This document shows positions 1 to 8,213 of a DNA stretch of 56,792 nt, in pieces (position 1 is the first letter of the stretch; the number at the start of each line of letters is the position of its first letter). Below the pieces are notes generated by a model. The model ran no database searches, was not told the DNA's origin, and saw nothing but the letters and a program-made list of their open reading frames with translations. The translations under genes and the position numbers were made by a program. This stretch comes from Limibacillus sp. (GTDB lineage: Bacteria > Pseudomonadota > Alphaproteobacteria > Kiloniellales > CECT-8803). The stretch spans positions 1 to 56,792 of the forward strand of contig JARRJC010000031.1 in NCBI GenBank assembly GCA_037379885.1, in the 5' to 3' direction.

Positions 1-382
1 CGCCGAGAATCGCAGGCGGCCGCGCGAGCGACTCTTCCAGGGCCGTGAGCCTCTCAAGACTGCGGCGCAGGCTATCGCCCTTCAGGCGGACGTCGGGGTT
101 CAGGAACAGAAGGAAGGTGGCCTCCGCCGCCCGCGCTCCAAGGTCCGCAGCCCGGCCATAGCCCAGATTCTCCCTTTGCCTCAGCAGTTCGAGCGGCAGT
201 CCATGCCTCTCCAGGCCTTCGGTGGAGCCGTCGCTTGAGGCGTTATCGACCAGGATGATCCGGGACAGGAATTGATCACGGCCTTCGCTCGCAGCGATTG
301 ATTTCAGGCAGCGATCCAGGAGCGCCCCCGCGTTCCAGTTGACGATCACGATATCAAGGTCGGGGGTCTTCGAGGACGGCAC
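1..382 (-). CDS. GT2-family glycosyltransferase (C-terminal part beyond window edge)
   Basis: The reverse strand translates as the N-terminus of a family 2 (GT-A fold) glycosyltransferase of the rhamnosyltransferase type. Visible motifs are DIVIVNWN near the N-terminus, LVDNASSDGS, a glycine-rich segment RENLGYGRAA and FLLFLNPDV, which follow the usual GT2 nucleotide-sugar binding order. The gene runs off position 1. I chose the GTG at 382 because AAGGAAG lies 9 nt upstream and because it places the first beta strand at the usual distance. The same frame stays open to a GTG at 565, overlapping the rfbC start, so a longer protein is possible. It is divergent from the dTDP-rhamnose genes, and its substrate may therefore be dTDP-rhamnose; that is inference from context. 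Confidence 0.8.
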   Translation of the reverse strand, partial: MPSSKTPDLDIVIVNWNAGALLDRCLKSIAASEGRDQFLSRIILVDNASSDGSTEGLERHGLPLELLRQRENLGYGRAADLGARAAEATFLLFLNPDVRLKGDSLRRSLERLTALEESLARPPAILG

Positions 383-557
383 GTCTCTTTGCTTCCTTGC
401 CAAGGCCTGGAATCTCGAGGGGTCATCATGCGCTGAAGCGTCCGCTAAGAAAAGACAGGCGCGCCATTCTAGCTCTCTTGCAATGGGCGAGGTTGTTTCG
501 CCCGCATGGGTTGGGGTATGGAAGGTCTGAAGGGCAATCGAAAAAGGGTCTTTTTGA

Positions 558-1109
558 ATGATCACCAAGACCGAGTTGGAAGGCGTCGTGATAATCGAGC
601 CCAAGCGGTTTGGCGATCAGCGCGGTTTCTTCTCAGAAACCTATAACAAGGCCCGGCTTCTGGAGGGTGGCCTGGACTTCGATTTCGTTCAGGACAACCA
701 CTCCCTCTCCGCCGAAAAGGGCGTGGTCCGCGGCCTGCATTTCCAATCGCCGCCACACGCGCAGGACAAGCTCGTCCGGGTCACACGCGGGCGTGTCTTG
801 GACGTTGCCGTGGACATCAGGAAGTCCTCCCCCACCTACGGTCGTCACGTCGCCGTTGAGCTGAGCGCGGAGAATTGGCGGCAGCTGCTGGTCCCGGCAG
901 GGTTCCTGCACGGCTTTTGCACGCTGGAGCCCAATTGCGAGCTGCTCTACAAGGTGACGGATTACTATTCGCCGGAATGCGACGCAGGTGTCTTCTGGGC
1001 GGACGAAGACCTCGGAATCGACTGGGGCCTGGACCCGCAGGCGGCCATCCTGTCGGATAAGGACAAGAGGCTGCCGCGCTTCGCGGATTTCGAAAGCCCC
1101 TTTGAGTGA
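558..1109 (+). CDS. rfbC: dTDP-4-dehydrorhamnose 3,5-epimerase
   Basis: RmlC epimerises dTDP-4-keto-6-deoxy-D-glucose at C3 and C5 in dTDP-L-rhamnose synthesis; it is a cytosolic cupin dimer. The 183-residue length is normal. The catalytic His lies in VVRGLHFQ (H61), followed by the KLVRVTRGRVLDVAVDIR cupin strands, and the active-site Tyr is in LLYKVTDYYSPE (Y131). AAAAAGGG precedes the ATG, inside a short A/T-rich inverted repeat at 541-555. It is first in a tight rfbC-rfbB-rfbD-rfbA series. The 175 bp upstream of it (383-557) also carries the open 5' extension of the divergent GT2 frame, so its promoter must lie there. Confidence 0.96.
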   Translation: MITKTELEGVVIIEPKRFGDQRGFFSETYNKARLLEGGLDFDFVQDNHSLSAEKGVVRGLHFQSPPHAQDKLVRVTRGRVLDVAVDIRKSSPTYGRHVAVELSAENWRQLLVPAGFLHGFCTLEPNCELLYKVTDYYSPECDAGVFWADEDLGIDWGLDPQAAILSDKDKRLPRFADFESPFE

Positions 1110-1145
1110 GCACCGGGTTTTGAGCGGATATAGGGGACAGGGGTC

Positions 1146-2201
1146 ATGAAGACCATCGTAACGGGGGGTGCGGGCTTCATCGGGTCGGCGGTCGTGCGCC
1201 GCTTGGTGGCCAAGGGCGAAGAGGTGGTGACGCTCGACTGCCTGACCTATGCCGGACACCTCCCCTCGCTGGGCGAGGCTCTCGACGCGCCCAACCATCA
1301 TTTCGAGCGCGCCGACATCCGGGACGCCGAAGCGGTGCGCGCGCTCTTCGAGCGTCATCAGCCCGATGCCGTGATGCATCTGGCGGCGGAATCCCACGTT
1401 GACCGGTCGATCGACAGTCCGATGGATTTTGTCTCGACCAACGTCACCGGGACGGTGGTGATGCTGCAGGCGGCCCAGGAGTACTGGGCCGGGCTCGAGG
1501 CGGCCCGGAAGGAGGCGTTCCGCTTCCTCCACGTCTCTACGGACGAGGTCTACGGCTCGCTCGGCGAGACGGGCGTCTTCACCGAGCAGACTCCCTTTCA
1601 GCCCAACTCCCCCTACTCGGCGTCGAAGGCGGCCTCGGATCACTTCGCGCGCGCCTGGCACCGCACCTTCGGGCTGCCGGTGGTGATCAGCCACTGCTCC
1701 AACAACTACGGCCCCTATCAGATGCCGGAGAAGCTGATCCCGGTGATGATCCTGGCGGGTCTGGAGGGACGGCCCATGCCGGTCTACGGCAAGGGCGCCA
1801 ACATCCGCGACTGGCTCAGGGTAGAAGACCATGCCTCGGCGCTTGAGCTCATGGTGCGCAAGGGTGAGCCCGGAGCGACCTACAACGTCGGCGCCGATGC
1901 CGAGGTCTCCAACATCGACATGGTGCGGGCCATCTGCGCCTGCCTCGACGAGCTGCTGCCGGACTCGCCGCATCGTCCGCATGACCAGTTGATCACCTAC
2001 GTCACCGACCGGCCGGGCCATGACCTGCGCTACGCCATCGATTCGAGCCGCGTGCGCGAAGAGCTGGGCTGGCGCCCGGCGCACGGGCTGGAGGAAGGCT
2101 TGAAGCAGACCGTGGCCTGGTACCTGGAGAACCGCTGGTGGTGGCAAGCGATCCGGGAGGGCGGCTTCAAGGACGGCCGCCAAGGTTTGGGCCGGACGTG
2201 A
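1146..2201 (+). CDS. rfbB: dTDP-glucose 4,6-dehydratase
   Basis: RmlB converts dTDP-D-glucose to dTDP-4-keto-6-deoxy-D-glucose, the second step of the rhamnose pathway. It is an extended short-chain dehydrogenase: the Rossmann motif TGGAGFIGSAVVRR is at residues 6-19, the family signature STDEVYGSLGE includes the catalytic Asp/Glu pair, and the active-site Tyr and Lys are in YSASKAASDH. The substrate-binding segment NNYGPYQMPEKLIP is typical. At 351 residues it is full length. AGGGGACAGGGG precedes the ATG. It follows rfbC by 36 bp, and its TGA overlaps the GTG of rfbD by one base step (GTGA), so the two are translationally coupled. Confidence 0.97.
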   Translation: MKTIVTGGAGFIGSAVVRRLVAKGEEVVTLDCLTYAGHLPSLGEALDAPNHHFERADIRDAEAVRALFERHQPDAVMHLAAESHVDRSIDSPMDFVSTNVTGTVVMLQAAQEYWAGLEAARKEAFRFLHVSTDEVYGSLGETGVFTEQTPFQPNSPYSASKAASDHFARAWHRTFGLPVVISHCSNNYGPYQMPEKLIPVMILAGLEGRPMPVYGKGANIRDWLRVEDHASALELMVRKGEPGATYNVGADAEVSNIDMVRAICACLDELLPDSPHRPHDQLITYVTDRPGHDLRYAIDSSRVREELGWRPAHGLEEGLKQTVAWYLENRWWWQAIREGGFKDGRQGLGRT

Positions 2202-3100
2202 CGGCGCAAAAGACAAAGCTGCTGATCCTCGGGCGAAGCGGGCAACTCGCTAGAGCGTTGGCCGCCCAGGTTGGGGATATCTCGGCGTTCGAGGCGAAGT
2301 TCCTGGGCCGCCCCGAATTGGACGTCACGGACAGCGCGGCCCTGGAGCGCGCGATCGCGGAGACCTCTCCCGACATCCTGATCAACGCCACTGCCTACAC
2401 CGCCGTCGACCGGGCGGAAGACGAGCCTGACCTCGCGATGGCGGTCAACGCCGACGCCCTGGGCGTCATGGGGCGCGCTGCCGCCGAAGCCGGCTGTCCG
2501 GTTATCCACGTCTCCACCGACTATGTCTTCGACGGCGCGGGCGAGCGCCCCTACCGTCCGGATGACCCGACCGGCCCCCGCTCCGTCTACGGCGCTAGCA
2601 AGCTGGCAGGCGAGCGCGCGCTGGCGGACGCCCAACCGCAGCACATCATCCTGCGCACCGCCTGGCTCTACTCCGCTGAAGGCCAGAACTTCATGAACAC
2701 CATGCTGCGGCTGGCGGAGACCCGCGACAGCCTGGCCGTGGTGGAAGACCAGCGCGGCTGCCCGACCCTGGCGGAAGACCTGGCGGAAGCGATCCTCACG
2801 ATCTGCGGGCATCTAGCCTCCGGCAAGCCGCGCGTTTGGGGCGTTTTCCACTACAGCGGGGCGGGAGAGACCACCTGGTTCGGCTTCGCCAAGGCGATCT
2901 TCGAGGAAGCGGCGAAGCGAGGGCTGCCGCACGCCCAGGTCACCCCCACCACGACGGCGGCTTTCGGCGCGAAGGCGCCGCGCCCGGCCTACTCGGTTCT
3001 GGACGGTGCTGGTCTTGCGCAAGCTTACGGAATAACGCAGAAGGAATGGCGTCAGCGTCTTACTGAGACGCTGGACAGCCGGTCGGACGCCTCCCAATAG
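2198..3100 (+). CDS. rfbD: dTDP-4-dehydrorhamnose reductase
   Basis: RmlD reduces dTDP-4-keto-L-rhamnose to dTDP-L-rhamnose with NAD(P)H, the last pathway step. Features are the N-terminal cofactor loop LILGRSGQLARAL (one glycine varied, as is usual in RmlD), the conserved VSTDYVFDG strand and the catalytic YGASKLAGE tetrad. I chose the GTG at 2198, which overlaps the rfbB stop in a GTGA motif and gives the expected short N-terminus. A longer frame starting at 2138 would intrude 64 bp into rfbB and add residues with no family match. The result is 300 residues, the usual length. Confidence 0.95.
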   Translation: MTAQKTKLLILGRSGQLARALAAQVGDISAFEAKFLGRPELDVTDSAALERAIAETSPDILINATAYTAVDRAEDEPDLAMAVNADALGVMGRAAAEAGCPVIHVSTDYVFDGAGERPYRPDDPTGPRSVYGASKLAGERALADAQPQHIILRTAWLYSAEGQNFMNTMLRLAETRDSLAVVEDQRGCPTLAEDLAEAILTICGHLASGKPRVWGVFHYSGAGETTWFGFAKAIFEEAAKRGLPHAQVTPTTTAAFGAKAPRPAYSVLDGAGLAQAYGITQKEWRQRLTETLDSRSDASQ

Positions 3101-3139
3101 GGGCGGGCCCGACACGGCAAAGGATAAGGGGGACTTGTC

Positions 3140-4012
3140 TTGAAGGGTTTGGTTTTGGCTGGCGGTGCGGGTACACGGCTCCACCCCTTGACGCAGGTGA
3201 CCAGCAAGCAGCTGCTGCCGGTCTACGACAAGCCGATGATCTATTACCCGCTTTCCACCCTGATGCTGGCCGGATTGCAGGACATCCTGATCATCACCAC
3301 GCCGCAGGACCAGGCCGCCTTCCAGCGTTTGCTGGGCGATGGCAGCCGCTTTGGAATCGCGCTCAGCTATGCGGTTCAGCCCGAACCCCGCGGGCTTGCA
3401 GAAGCCTATATCATCGGCGCCGATTTCGTAGGTGACGACTCCTCGACGCTCATTCTCGGAGACAACATCTTCTTCGGGCACGGCCTCTCTGAGATGCTGA
3501 TCCAAGCGCAGGATCAGCATGACGGCGCCAGCGTCTTCGCCTACCGGGTCGGCGATCCGGAGCGCTACGGCGTGGTCGCCTTCGACGGCGACGGCAGAGC
3601 CACGTCCATCGAAGAGAAGCCCGCCAAGCCGAAGTCGCATTGGGCCGTCACCGGTCTTTACCACTACGACCCCGACGTCGTGGAGATCGCGCGGTCGATC
3701 CAGCCGTCCGCGCGCGGCGAGTTGGAGATCACAGACGTGAACCGCCGCTATCTGGAGGCGGGCCGCCTTCAAGTGCAGCGCATGGGACGGGGCTACGCCT
3801 GGCTCGACGCGGGCACGCATGACTCTTTGCTGGAATCCAGCAGCTTCATTCAATCTCTCGAAGTGCGGCAGGGCCTGAAGATCGCCTGCCTTGAGGAAAT
3901 TGCGCTGGATCAGGGCTGGTTGAGCGCCGATCAGGTGGCTGAAATCGCAGCTTCCTATGGTAAGTCGAGCTATGGCGCCTACCTTCAGGCGGTTCTGGAG
4001 GAGAAGGCCTGA
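3140..4012 (+). CDS. rfbA: Glucose-1-phosphate thymidylyltransferase
   Basis: RmlA joins glucose-1-phosphate and dTTP to give dTDP-glucose, the first and feedback-regulated step of rhamnose synthesis. The nucleotide-binding signature [11 protein letters not shown] follows KGLVLA directly, and [27 protein letters not shown] and [10 protein letters not shown] are all diagnostic. The 290-residue length is standard. The start is TTG, preceded by AAGGGGG 9 nt upstream; no ATG gives a complete N-terminus. It sits 39 bp after rfbD and 16 bp before the next glycosyltransferase, so all four rml enzymes are present and in one direction. Confidence 0.97.
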   Translation: MKGLVLAGGAGTRLHPLTQVTSKQLLPVYDKPMIYYPLSTLMLAGLQDILIITTPQDQAAFQRLLGDGSRFGIALSYAVQPEPRGLAEAYIIGADFVGDDSSTLILGDNIFFGHGLSEMLIQAQDQHDGASVFAYRVGDPERYGVVAFDGDGRATSIEEKPAKPKSHWAVTGLYHYDPDVVEIARSIQPSARGELEITDVNRRYLEAGRLQVQRMGRGYAWLDAGTHDSLLESSSFIQSLEVRQGLKIACLEEIALDQGWLSADQVAEIAASYGKSSYGAYLQAVLEEKA

Positions 4013-4028
4013 AGAGAGGCGGGGGTCC

Positions 4029-5717
4029 GTGAGTACGGCTGCAGGAGCGGGGATCGGCGACAAGCGGTTGGGTTCGAAGAACGCGGCTCTTTTGCTGATT
4101 TTTGCTCTCGCGCTCTTCCTTCCCGGGTTCTTTTCGCTGCCGCCCTTCGATCGCGATGAAGCGCGCTTCGTCCAGGCCAGCAAGCAGATGGTCGAAAGCG
4201 GCGACTACCTGGACATCCGCTTTCAGGACGAGGCACGGCACAAGAAACCCATCGGCATCTACTGGCTTCAAGCGGGGGCCCTGAAGCTTTCCGGACAGGA
4301 TGCGGCTGCGCCGCTCTGGGTCTATCGCCTGGTCTCTCTGAGCGGCGCGCTGCTGGCCGTTTTGGGCACGGGTCTCTTGGGCGCGAGGCTGTTCGGCGCG
4401 GCTGCTGGTCTCGCCGCCGGTCTCGGTCTCGCCGCCTCGCTCCTGCTGGGGGTGGAGGCGAGGCTGGCGAAGACCGACGCCATGCTGCTCGCCACCATCG
4501 TGGCGATGCAGGCGGGATTGGCGGTCATTTACTTGAAGCACCGGGCGCCCGTGGCTCTACCTGCCTCCTGGCTTCCCGCTCTCGTTTTCTGGCTGGCCCT
4601 GGGCGCGGGGACGCTGATCAAGGGGCCCGTGGCCCCGGCGGTCGCGGGACTCACGATCCTGTGCCTCAGCTTGGCGGACCGGGACTGGCGCTGGCTGTTG
4701 CGGCTGAAGCCTCTGGCCGGGCTGCCGCTCGCCGCCGCCATCGTGCTGCCCTGGTTCGTCGCCATCACGCTCCAGAGTGACGGCGGCTTCCTCCAGGAAT
4801 CCTTCGGCAAGGACATCTTCGCCAAGATCTTCGAGGGGCAGGAGTCCCATGGGGCGCTGCCGGGCTACTATCTGGCGCTCTTCTGGGCCATCTCCTGGCC
4901 CTTTGGGCCGGCCATACTCCTGGCGTTTCTTTTCGCCTGGCGCGAACGCAGGCAACCGGTCCAGCGCTTTCTGCTCGCCTGGATACTGCCGACCTGGCTG
5001 GTCTTCGAGCTGATCATGACGAAGCTGCCGCACTACCTTCTGCCGGTCTTCCCGGCGCTCTTCATTCTCTTCGGCTGGAGCTTCGCGCGCTTGAAGGATC
5101 GAGCGCTGCCGGTAGCCCGCCAGGCCGCTCTGCTGCGGTTCGGACAGGGGCTGTTCGTGCTCGTCGGCCTGCTTCTGGCGCTGGGCGCGCCCTTTGCGAT
5201 CGGCGAGGGCGGCGGCGACTGGGTCTGGTGGGGACCCCTGCTGGCGGGCGTCGGCCTGGTGCTGTGGGGCGCGCTCAGCCCTGGCCGCCTGAGAGAGGAT
5301 CCACGACGTCTCCGCGCGGCGCTGGCCGGCGCCTTCCTGGTCTATTTCGCGAGCTATCAGGGCATCCTGCCGAGCATGCAGCGCATCTGGCTCGCCCCGC
5401 GTATCGCAGAGGCGTTTCAGGAGGCGGCGCCCTGCCCGGGTAGCCGGCTGGTTTCGAGCGGATTCCGCGAGCCCAGCCTCGTCTTCCTCGCAGGCACCGA
5501 GACGCTGCTCAGCTCCGCGGGCGGCGCCGCCCAACTGCTGTTGGAGGACCGGCGCTGCCGTTTGGCCTTGGTCGATGAGAGTGGCGAAGCGGCCTTTCGC
5601 GGCGCGCTGGGAGAGGCCGCGGGCGATCTGAAGCCGCTCGCCGAGATTGAAGGCTTCAACTATTCCGGGGGTGACCCGTTGCGCCTCACCCTGTATGGAA
5701 TTGCCGATGGAGAGTGA
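4029..5717 (+). CDS. ArnT/GT39-type membrane glycosyltransferase
   Basis: An integral-membrane glycosyltransferase of the ArnT/PMT (GT-C) superfamily. These enzymes take a sugar from a polyprenyl-phosphate carrier and attach it to lipid A, glycan or protein on the periplasmic face. The signature acidic motif FDRDEARFVQ (D41, D43, E44) lies in the first periplasmic loop, followed by KKPIGIYWLQ and about ten hydrophobic helices; about 100 C-terminal residues are more polar. The GTG at 4029, 16 bp after rfbA and preceded by GAGGCGGGGG, was chosen over an in-frame ATG at 3957 that overlaps rfbA. At 562 residues it fits the family. The acceptor cannot be told from sequence. It overlaps the next gene by 11 bp. 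Confidence 0.9.
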   Translation: MSTAAGAGIGDKRLGSKNAALLLIFALALFLPGFFSLPPFDRDEARFVQASKQMVESGDYLDIRFQDEARHKKPIGIYWLQAGALKLSGQDAAAPLWVYRLVSLSGALLAVLGTGLLGARLFGAAAGLAAGLGLAASLLLGVEARLAKTDAMLLATIVAMQAGLAVIYLKHRAPVALPASWLPALVFWLALGAGTLIKGPVAPAVAGLTILCLSLADRDWRWLLRLKPLAGLPLAAAIVLPWFVAITLQSDGGFLQESFGKDIFAKIFEGQESHGALPGYYLALFWAISWPFGPAILLAFLFAWRERRQPVQRFLLAWILPTWLVFELIMTKLPHYLLPVFPALFILFGWSFARLKDRALPVARQAALLRFGQGLFVLVGLLLALGAPFAIGEGGGDWVWWGPLLAGVGLVLWGALSPGRLREDPRRLRAALAGAFLVYFASYQGILPSMQRIWLAPRIAEAFQEAAPCPGSRLVSSGFREPSLVFLAGTETLLSSAGGAAQLLLEDRRCRLALVDESGEAAFRGALGEAAGDLKPLAEIEGFNYSGGDPLRLTLYGIADGE

Positions 5718-6525
5718 GGCGCTTGGCAGAGGAGAAGGCTATCCGAAGCCGTGGCAGGTCACGCCGCTGATTCGTTTCGGTGCGCTGGTCTCGCTGCTGC
5801 TGTTCTTCGTGCTGGCGCCGCTGACGGGCCTGCTCTTCGATCCCATGCTGACCGAGCTGATGGCGCGGATACCCATGAAGGTGGTCGTGTTCTTCGACGA
5901 GTTCACCGCCATCGGCAACTCGCGCTGGTATCTCTATCCCTCGGTCGCCGCCGCGCTGCTGTCCTTTTTGACCGCGCGGTACCTGGTAAAGAAGGAGAAC
6001 GCGAAGCGCATCTGGCGCTGGTTCGCGGGCGCCTGCTTCTTCATCTTCGTGAACATTACCATTCCCGGCCTTCTGGTGGCGGCGATCAAGTGGTCGCTGG
6101 GCCGCGCCCGGCCCAAGCTGCTGCTCTACGACGACATCTACGGCTTCGACTTCTTCGTGGGGCTGGAGCCGGCCTACAACTCCTTTCCCTCGGGGCATGC
6201 TCAAGCGAGCCTTTGTATCGCTCTCGCGGTGGGTTGCTTCTTCAAGCGCCTGCGCCCCTACCTCTTGGCCTTCGCCGTCACGATCGCGGTCAGCCGGATC
6301 ATCGTGCTGGTTCATTTCCTGAGTGACGTGATGGCCTCCATCGCCATCTCCCTGGTCCTCTTCTGGGCCATTCTGAACTTCTATCGGGAAAAGGGATGGC
6401 TTTTCACGCCGGGTCCGGATGGGCGTTGGGTGCTGAAGCCCGAGGGGCGCTGGATCGGCCGGCGCCTTGGCCGGGGGTTCTCGGCGCGCAGCCGCAAAGC
6501 GGAGGGTGCGGCGCAGGAGACGTGA
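5707..6525 (+). CDS. PAP2-family membrane phosphatase
   Basis: An integral-membrane type 2 phosphatidic acid phosphatase. All three catalytic blocks are present: KWSLGRARPK (block 1), PSGHAQAS (block 2, with the His acid) and SRIIVLVHFLSD (block 3, with the nucleophile His and its Asp). About six hydrophobic helices surround them. In bacteria such enzymes dephosphorylate undecaprenyl diphosphate, lipid A (LpxE) or phosphatidylglycerophosphate. Placement after a polyprenyl-dependent glycosyltransferase favours lipid-carrier recycling or lipid A modification; this is inference. I chose the ATG at 5707 (272 residues), overlapping the previous gene's stop by 11 bp; an ATG at 5695 is also possible. 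Confidence 0.88.
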   Translation: MESEALGRGEGYPKPWQVTPLIRFGALVSLLLFFVLAPLTGLLFDPMLTELMARIPMKVVVFFDEFTAIGNSRWYLYPSVAAALLSFLTARYLVKKENAKRIWRWFAGACFFIFVNITIPGLLVAAIKWSLGRARPKLLLYDDIYGFDFFVGLEPAYNSFPSGHAQASLCIALAVGCFFKRLRPYLLAFAVTIAVSRIIVLVHFLSDVMASIAISLVLFWAILNFYREKGWLFTPGPDGRWVLKPEGRWIGRRLGRGFSARSRKAEGAAQET

Positions 6526-6652
6526 TCTCTTTCCAAGGCCCGCACAAAGCACTAAGTCTAATGCGAGAACAAGAAGCTTTGGGAGGAAGGGCCGCTGTTC
6601 GGCCATGCCGGAAGAACCGGCGGTCGCGGCCCCGTGATGCAAACAGGAACCC

Positions 6653-7198
6653 ATGAAGCAGAATGCTGAAAGCCTGCCGGTCGGCGTGGTGGTGGAGCGG
6701 CGCAAGTCCGACCACCCCTGGCTCGACCACACCTGGCGCGCGGTCGCGGTAATTCCCGGCGCGGCGGACCTCGATCCCCGCGGCCCCTGGAAGGAACTGG
6801 AGCGTGGCGAGGATTTCGTTCGCTTCCACGCCGGAACTCTGCCCATTGAGCTCTTTCGCAAGGAAACGGAAGCCTACCGGGTCAACCTGACCCAGGAGCC
6901 GCCGCGCATCTTCGTCGTGCTGCGCAAGGCCCATGAACCCGAAGAGGCCGAGCAGGAGCTCTACCCGATCCTCGCGACGGCTTCGCCCTATGAGGCCCAG
7001 GACTATCTGGACAGCGGCGAGGAGATCGTCGAGGGCGTCGCCATGCCGACGGCGCTGATCGCCTTCGTCAGCCAGTTCGTCGGCGAGTTCCACGTCGACG
7101 AGCCCTTCTATAAGCGCAAGCGCAAGCGCTACGACCCGGACAAGGTCGGCTTCGGGCGCAAGGGGCCGGCCAGCAACGGCGGCGGGTCGCACCACTAG
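6653..7198 (+). CDS. DUF3305 protein, formate dehydrogenase-associated
   Basis: A 181-residue soluble protein matching DUF3305, a family whose members are repeatedly encoded beside formate dehydrogenase operons. Recognisable parts are an N-terminal VGVVVERRKSDHPWLDHTWRAV segment, an acidic central region and a very basic C-terminus (KRKRKRYDPDKVGFGRK). There is no signal peptide or cysteine cluster. Its role is not established; a chaperone or maturation role for the enzyme is a common guess. The ATG follows ACAGGAACCC. The 127 bp between the PAP2 gene and this start has no other gene and should hold the promoter of the formate cluster, though I see no strong -35/-10 pair. Confidence 0.85.
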   Translation: MKQNAESLPVGVVVERRKSDHPWLDHTWRAVAVIPGAADLDPRGPWKELERGEDFVRFHAGTLPIELFRKETEAYRVNLTQEPPRIFVVLRKAHEPEEAEQELYPILATASPYEAQDYLDSGEEIVEGVAMPTALIAFVSQFVGEFHVDEPFYKRKRKRYDPDKVGFGRKGPASNGGGSHH

Positions 7199-7240
7199 CG
7201 CGGCAGGAAATGGCAGCTTGGCGGAAAACAGGCGGCGCGA

Positions 7241-7275
7241 ATGGCTGAGGGAAATGGCTGAGGGAAATGGCTGAG
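7241..7275 (+). repeat. Three tandem copies of the start region of the DUF3306 gene (13 bp unit)
   Basis: The unit ATGGCTGAGGGAA occurs at 7241-7253 and 7254-7266 and begins a third time at 7267 (ATGGCTGAGAAGG). Because 13 is not a multiple of three, the three ATG codons lie in three different frames. The first two each encode MAEGNG and stop at a TGA lying inside the next copy; only the third opens the gene. Each unit also carries a purine-rich GAGGGAA that can serve as ribosome binding site for the next ATG. Confidence 0.85.
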
Positions 7276-8028
7276 AAGGAAGAAAAGGGTTTCTTGAACC
7301 GCTGGTCGGCGCGAAAACAGGCGCGCCGCCTGGACGAACCCTTGCCGCCCGAACCCGGTGAGGAGAGCCCGGCGAGGGCTCCCGAACTCTCAGAGGAAGA
7401 GGCGGCGGCCCGCCAGAAGGAGATCGACGACTACGTCGCGTCCCTGCCGGAGCCTGAGAGCCTCAGTTACGACTCCGACTTCACGGCTTTCTTCAAGGAA
7501 GGCGTGCCGGAGGTCTTGAAGCGCCGCGCGATGCGCGTGCTGTGGCGCTCCAACCCGGTGCTGGCGAACCTCGACGGCTTGATCGACTACGGCGAGGATT
7601 TCACGGACAAGGCCACCGTGGTGCCGAACCTCAAGACGCTCTATCGGGTGGGCAAGGGCATGTTCACCGACGAAGACCTGATCAAGGAAGAACGCCGCCG
7701 CGCTGGCCTGCCTCCTGAGGAACCCCTGGAGGCCCAGGAAACCGCGCAAAGCGGCAAAACCACCGACGAGTCCCCCGAAGAAACGGCAGAATTCCCAACT
7801 GAAGCCGGGTCCGATCCAGCGGTTTCAGAGGCCGCGACAGCCGATTCCGGCCTTGTGGACGAAGCTGAAGCGCAGCCCTCCGAAACCCCGGCGCCGGAGC
7901 GCGTCGGAGAGCCGGGAGACAAGGCAGCCAGCCCGCGCCCCCACGCGCGGTCCGCAAACCTCCCTGTGGGTAAAAAGCGCCCGGCCCTGGCACGCCGCTG
8001 GGGACCGCCCGGCGACCCTTCCTCCTGA
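7267..8028 (+). CDS. DUF3306 protein, formate dehydrogenase-associated
   Basis: A 253-residue soluble, highly acidic protein of the DUF3306 family, the regular companion of DUF3305 in formate dehydrogenase loci. The conserved core is residues 1-150: FLNRWSARKQ at the N-terminus, then SYDSDFTAFFKEGVPEVLKRRAMRVLW, NLDGLIDYGEDFTD and KGMFTDED. The C-terminal 100 residues are low-complexity Glu/Pro/Thr/Ala with a basic end. The start is the last of three tandem ATGs (13 bp unit), the only one in this frame. No catalytic motif is seen. A maturation or scaffold role for formate dehydrogenase is suggested by context only. Confidence 0.85.
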   Translation: MAEKEEKGFLNRWSARKQARRLDEPLPPEPGEESPARAPELSEEEAAARQKEIDDYVASLPEPESLSYDSDFTAFFKEGVPEVLKRRAMRVLWRSNPVLANLDGLIDYGEDFTDKATVVPNLKTLYRVGKGMFTDEDLIKEERRRAGLPPEEPLEAQETAQSGKTTDESPEETAEFPTEAGSDPAVSEAATADSGLVDEAEAQPSETPAPERVGEPGDKAASPRPHARSANLPVGKKRPALARRWGPPGDPSS

Positions 8029-8063
8029 ACCACCGGCGGGGCCCTGAAAACGTCAAGCAATTG

Positions 8064-8093
8064 TTGACAACTCCATGACAAGGGGCCTTTAAT
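8064..8093 (+). promoter_or_regulatory. Candidate sigma-70 promoter before the fdh chaperone gene
   Basis: A consensus TTGACA at 8064-8069 is followed after 18 bp by TTTAAT at 8088-8093. The site lies in the 185 bp gap between the DUF3306 gene and the TorD-like gene. It would drive the chaperone and the fdh structural genes separately from DUF3305/3306. Confidence 0.5.
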
Positions 8094-8117
8094 TAAGTCG
8101 TTGAAAAACACGAAAAA

Positions 8118-8134
8118 CCCTTCAAAAAGAAGGG
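8118..8134 (+). promoter_or_regulatory. Inverted repeat in the fdh leader
   Basis: CCCTTC-AAAAA-GAAGGG forms a perfect 6 bp inverted repeat with a 5-base spacer, about 25 bp downstream of the candidate -10 and 80 bp before the TTG start. It could be an operator for a dimeric regulator or a leader hairpin; no T-run follows, so a terminator is unlikely. Confidence 0.4.
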
Positions 8135-8213
8135 CTATGGCGGTCTAGAAAACAGTCCACTTAAAGCTGAACTGTCAGACCACCGAAAAAATGGGGAAGG
8201 GAGGTACGGTCGT

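Noticed and set aside
633-2216. Long minus-strand open frame opposite rfbC and rfbB
   Set aside because: It mirrors two genes with full family motifs, has Arg/Gly/His-rich low-information sequence and no domain; GC-rich DNA leaves such antisense frames open.
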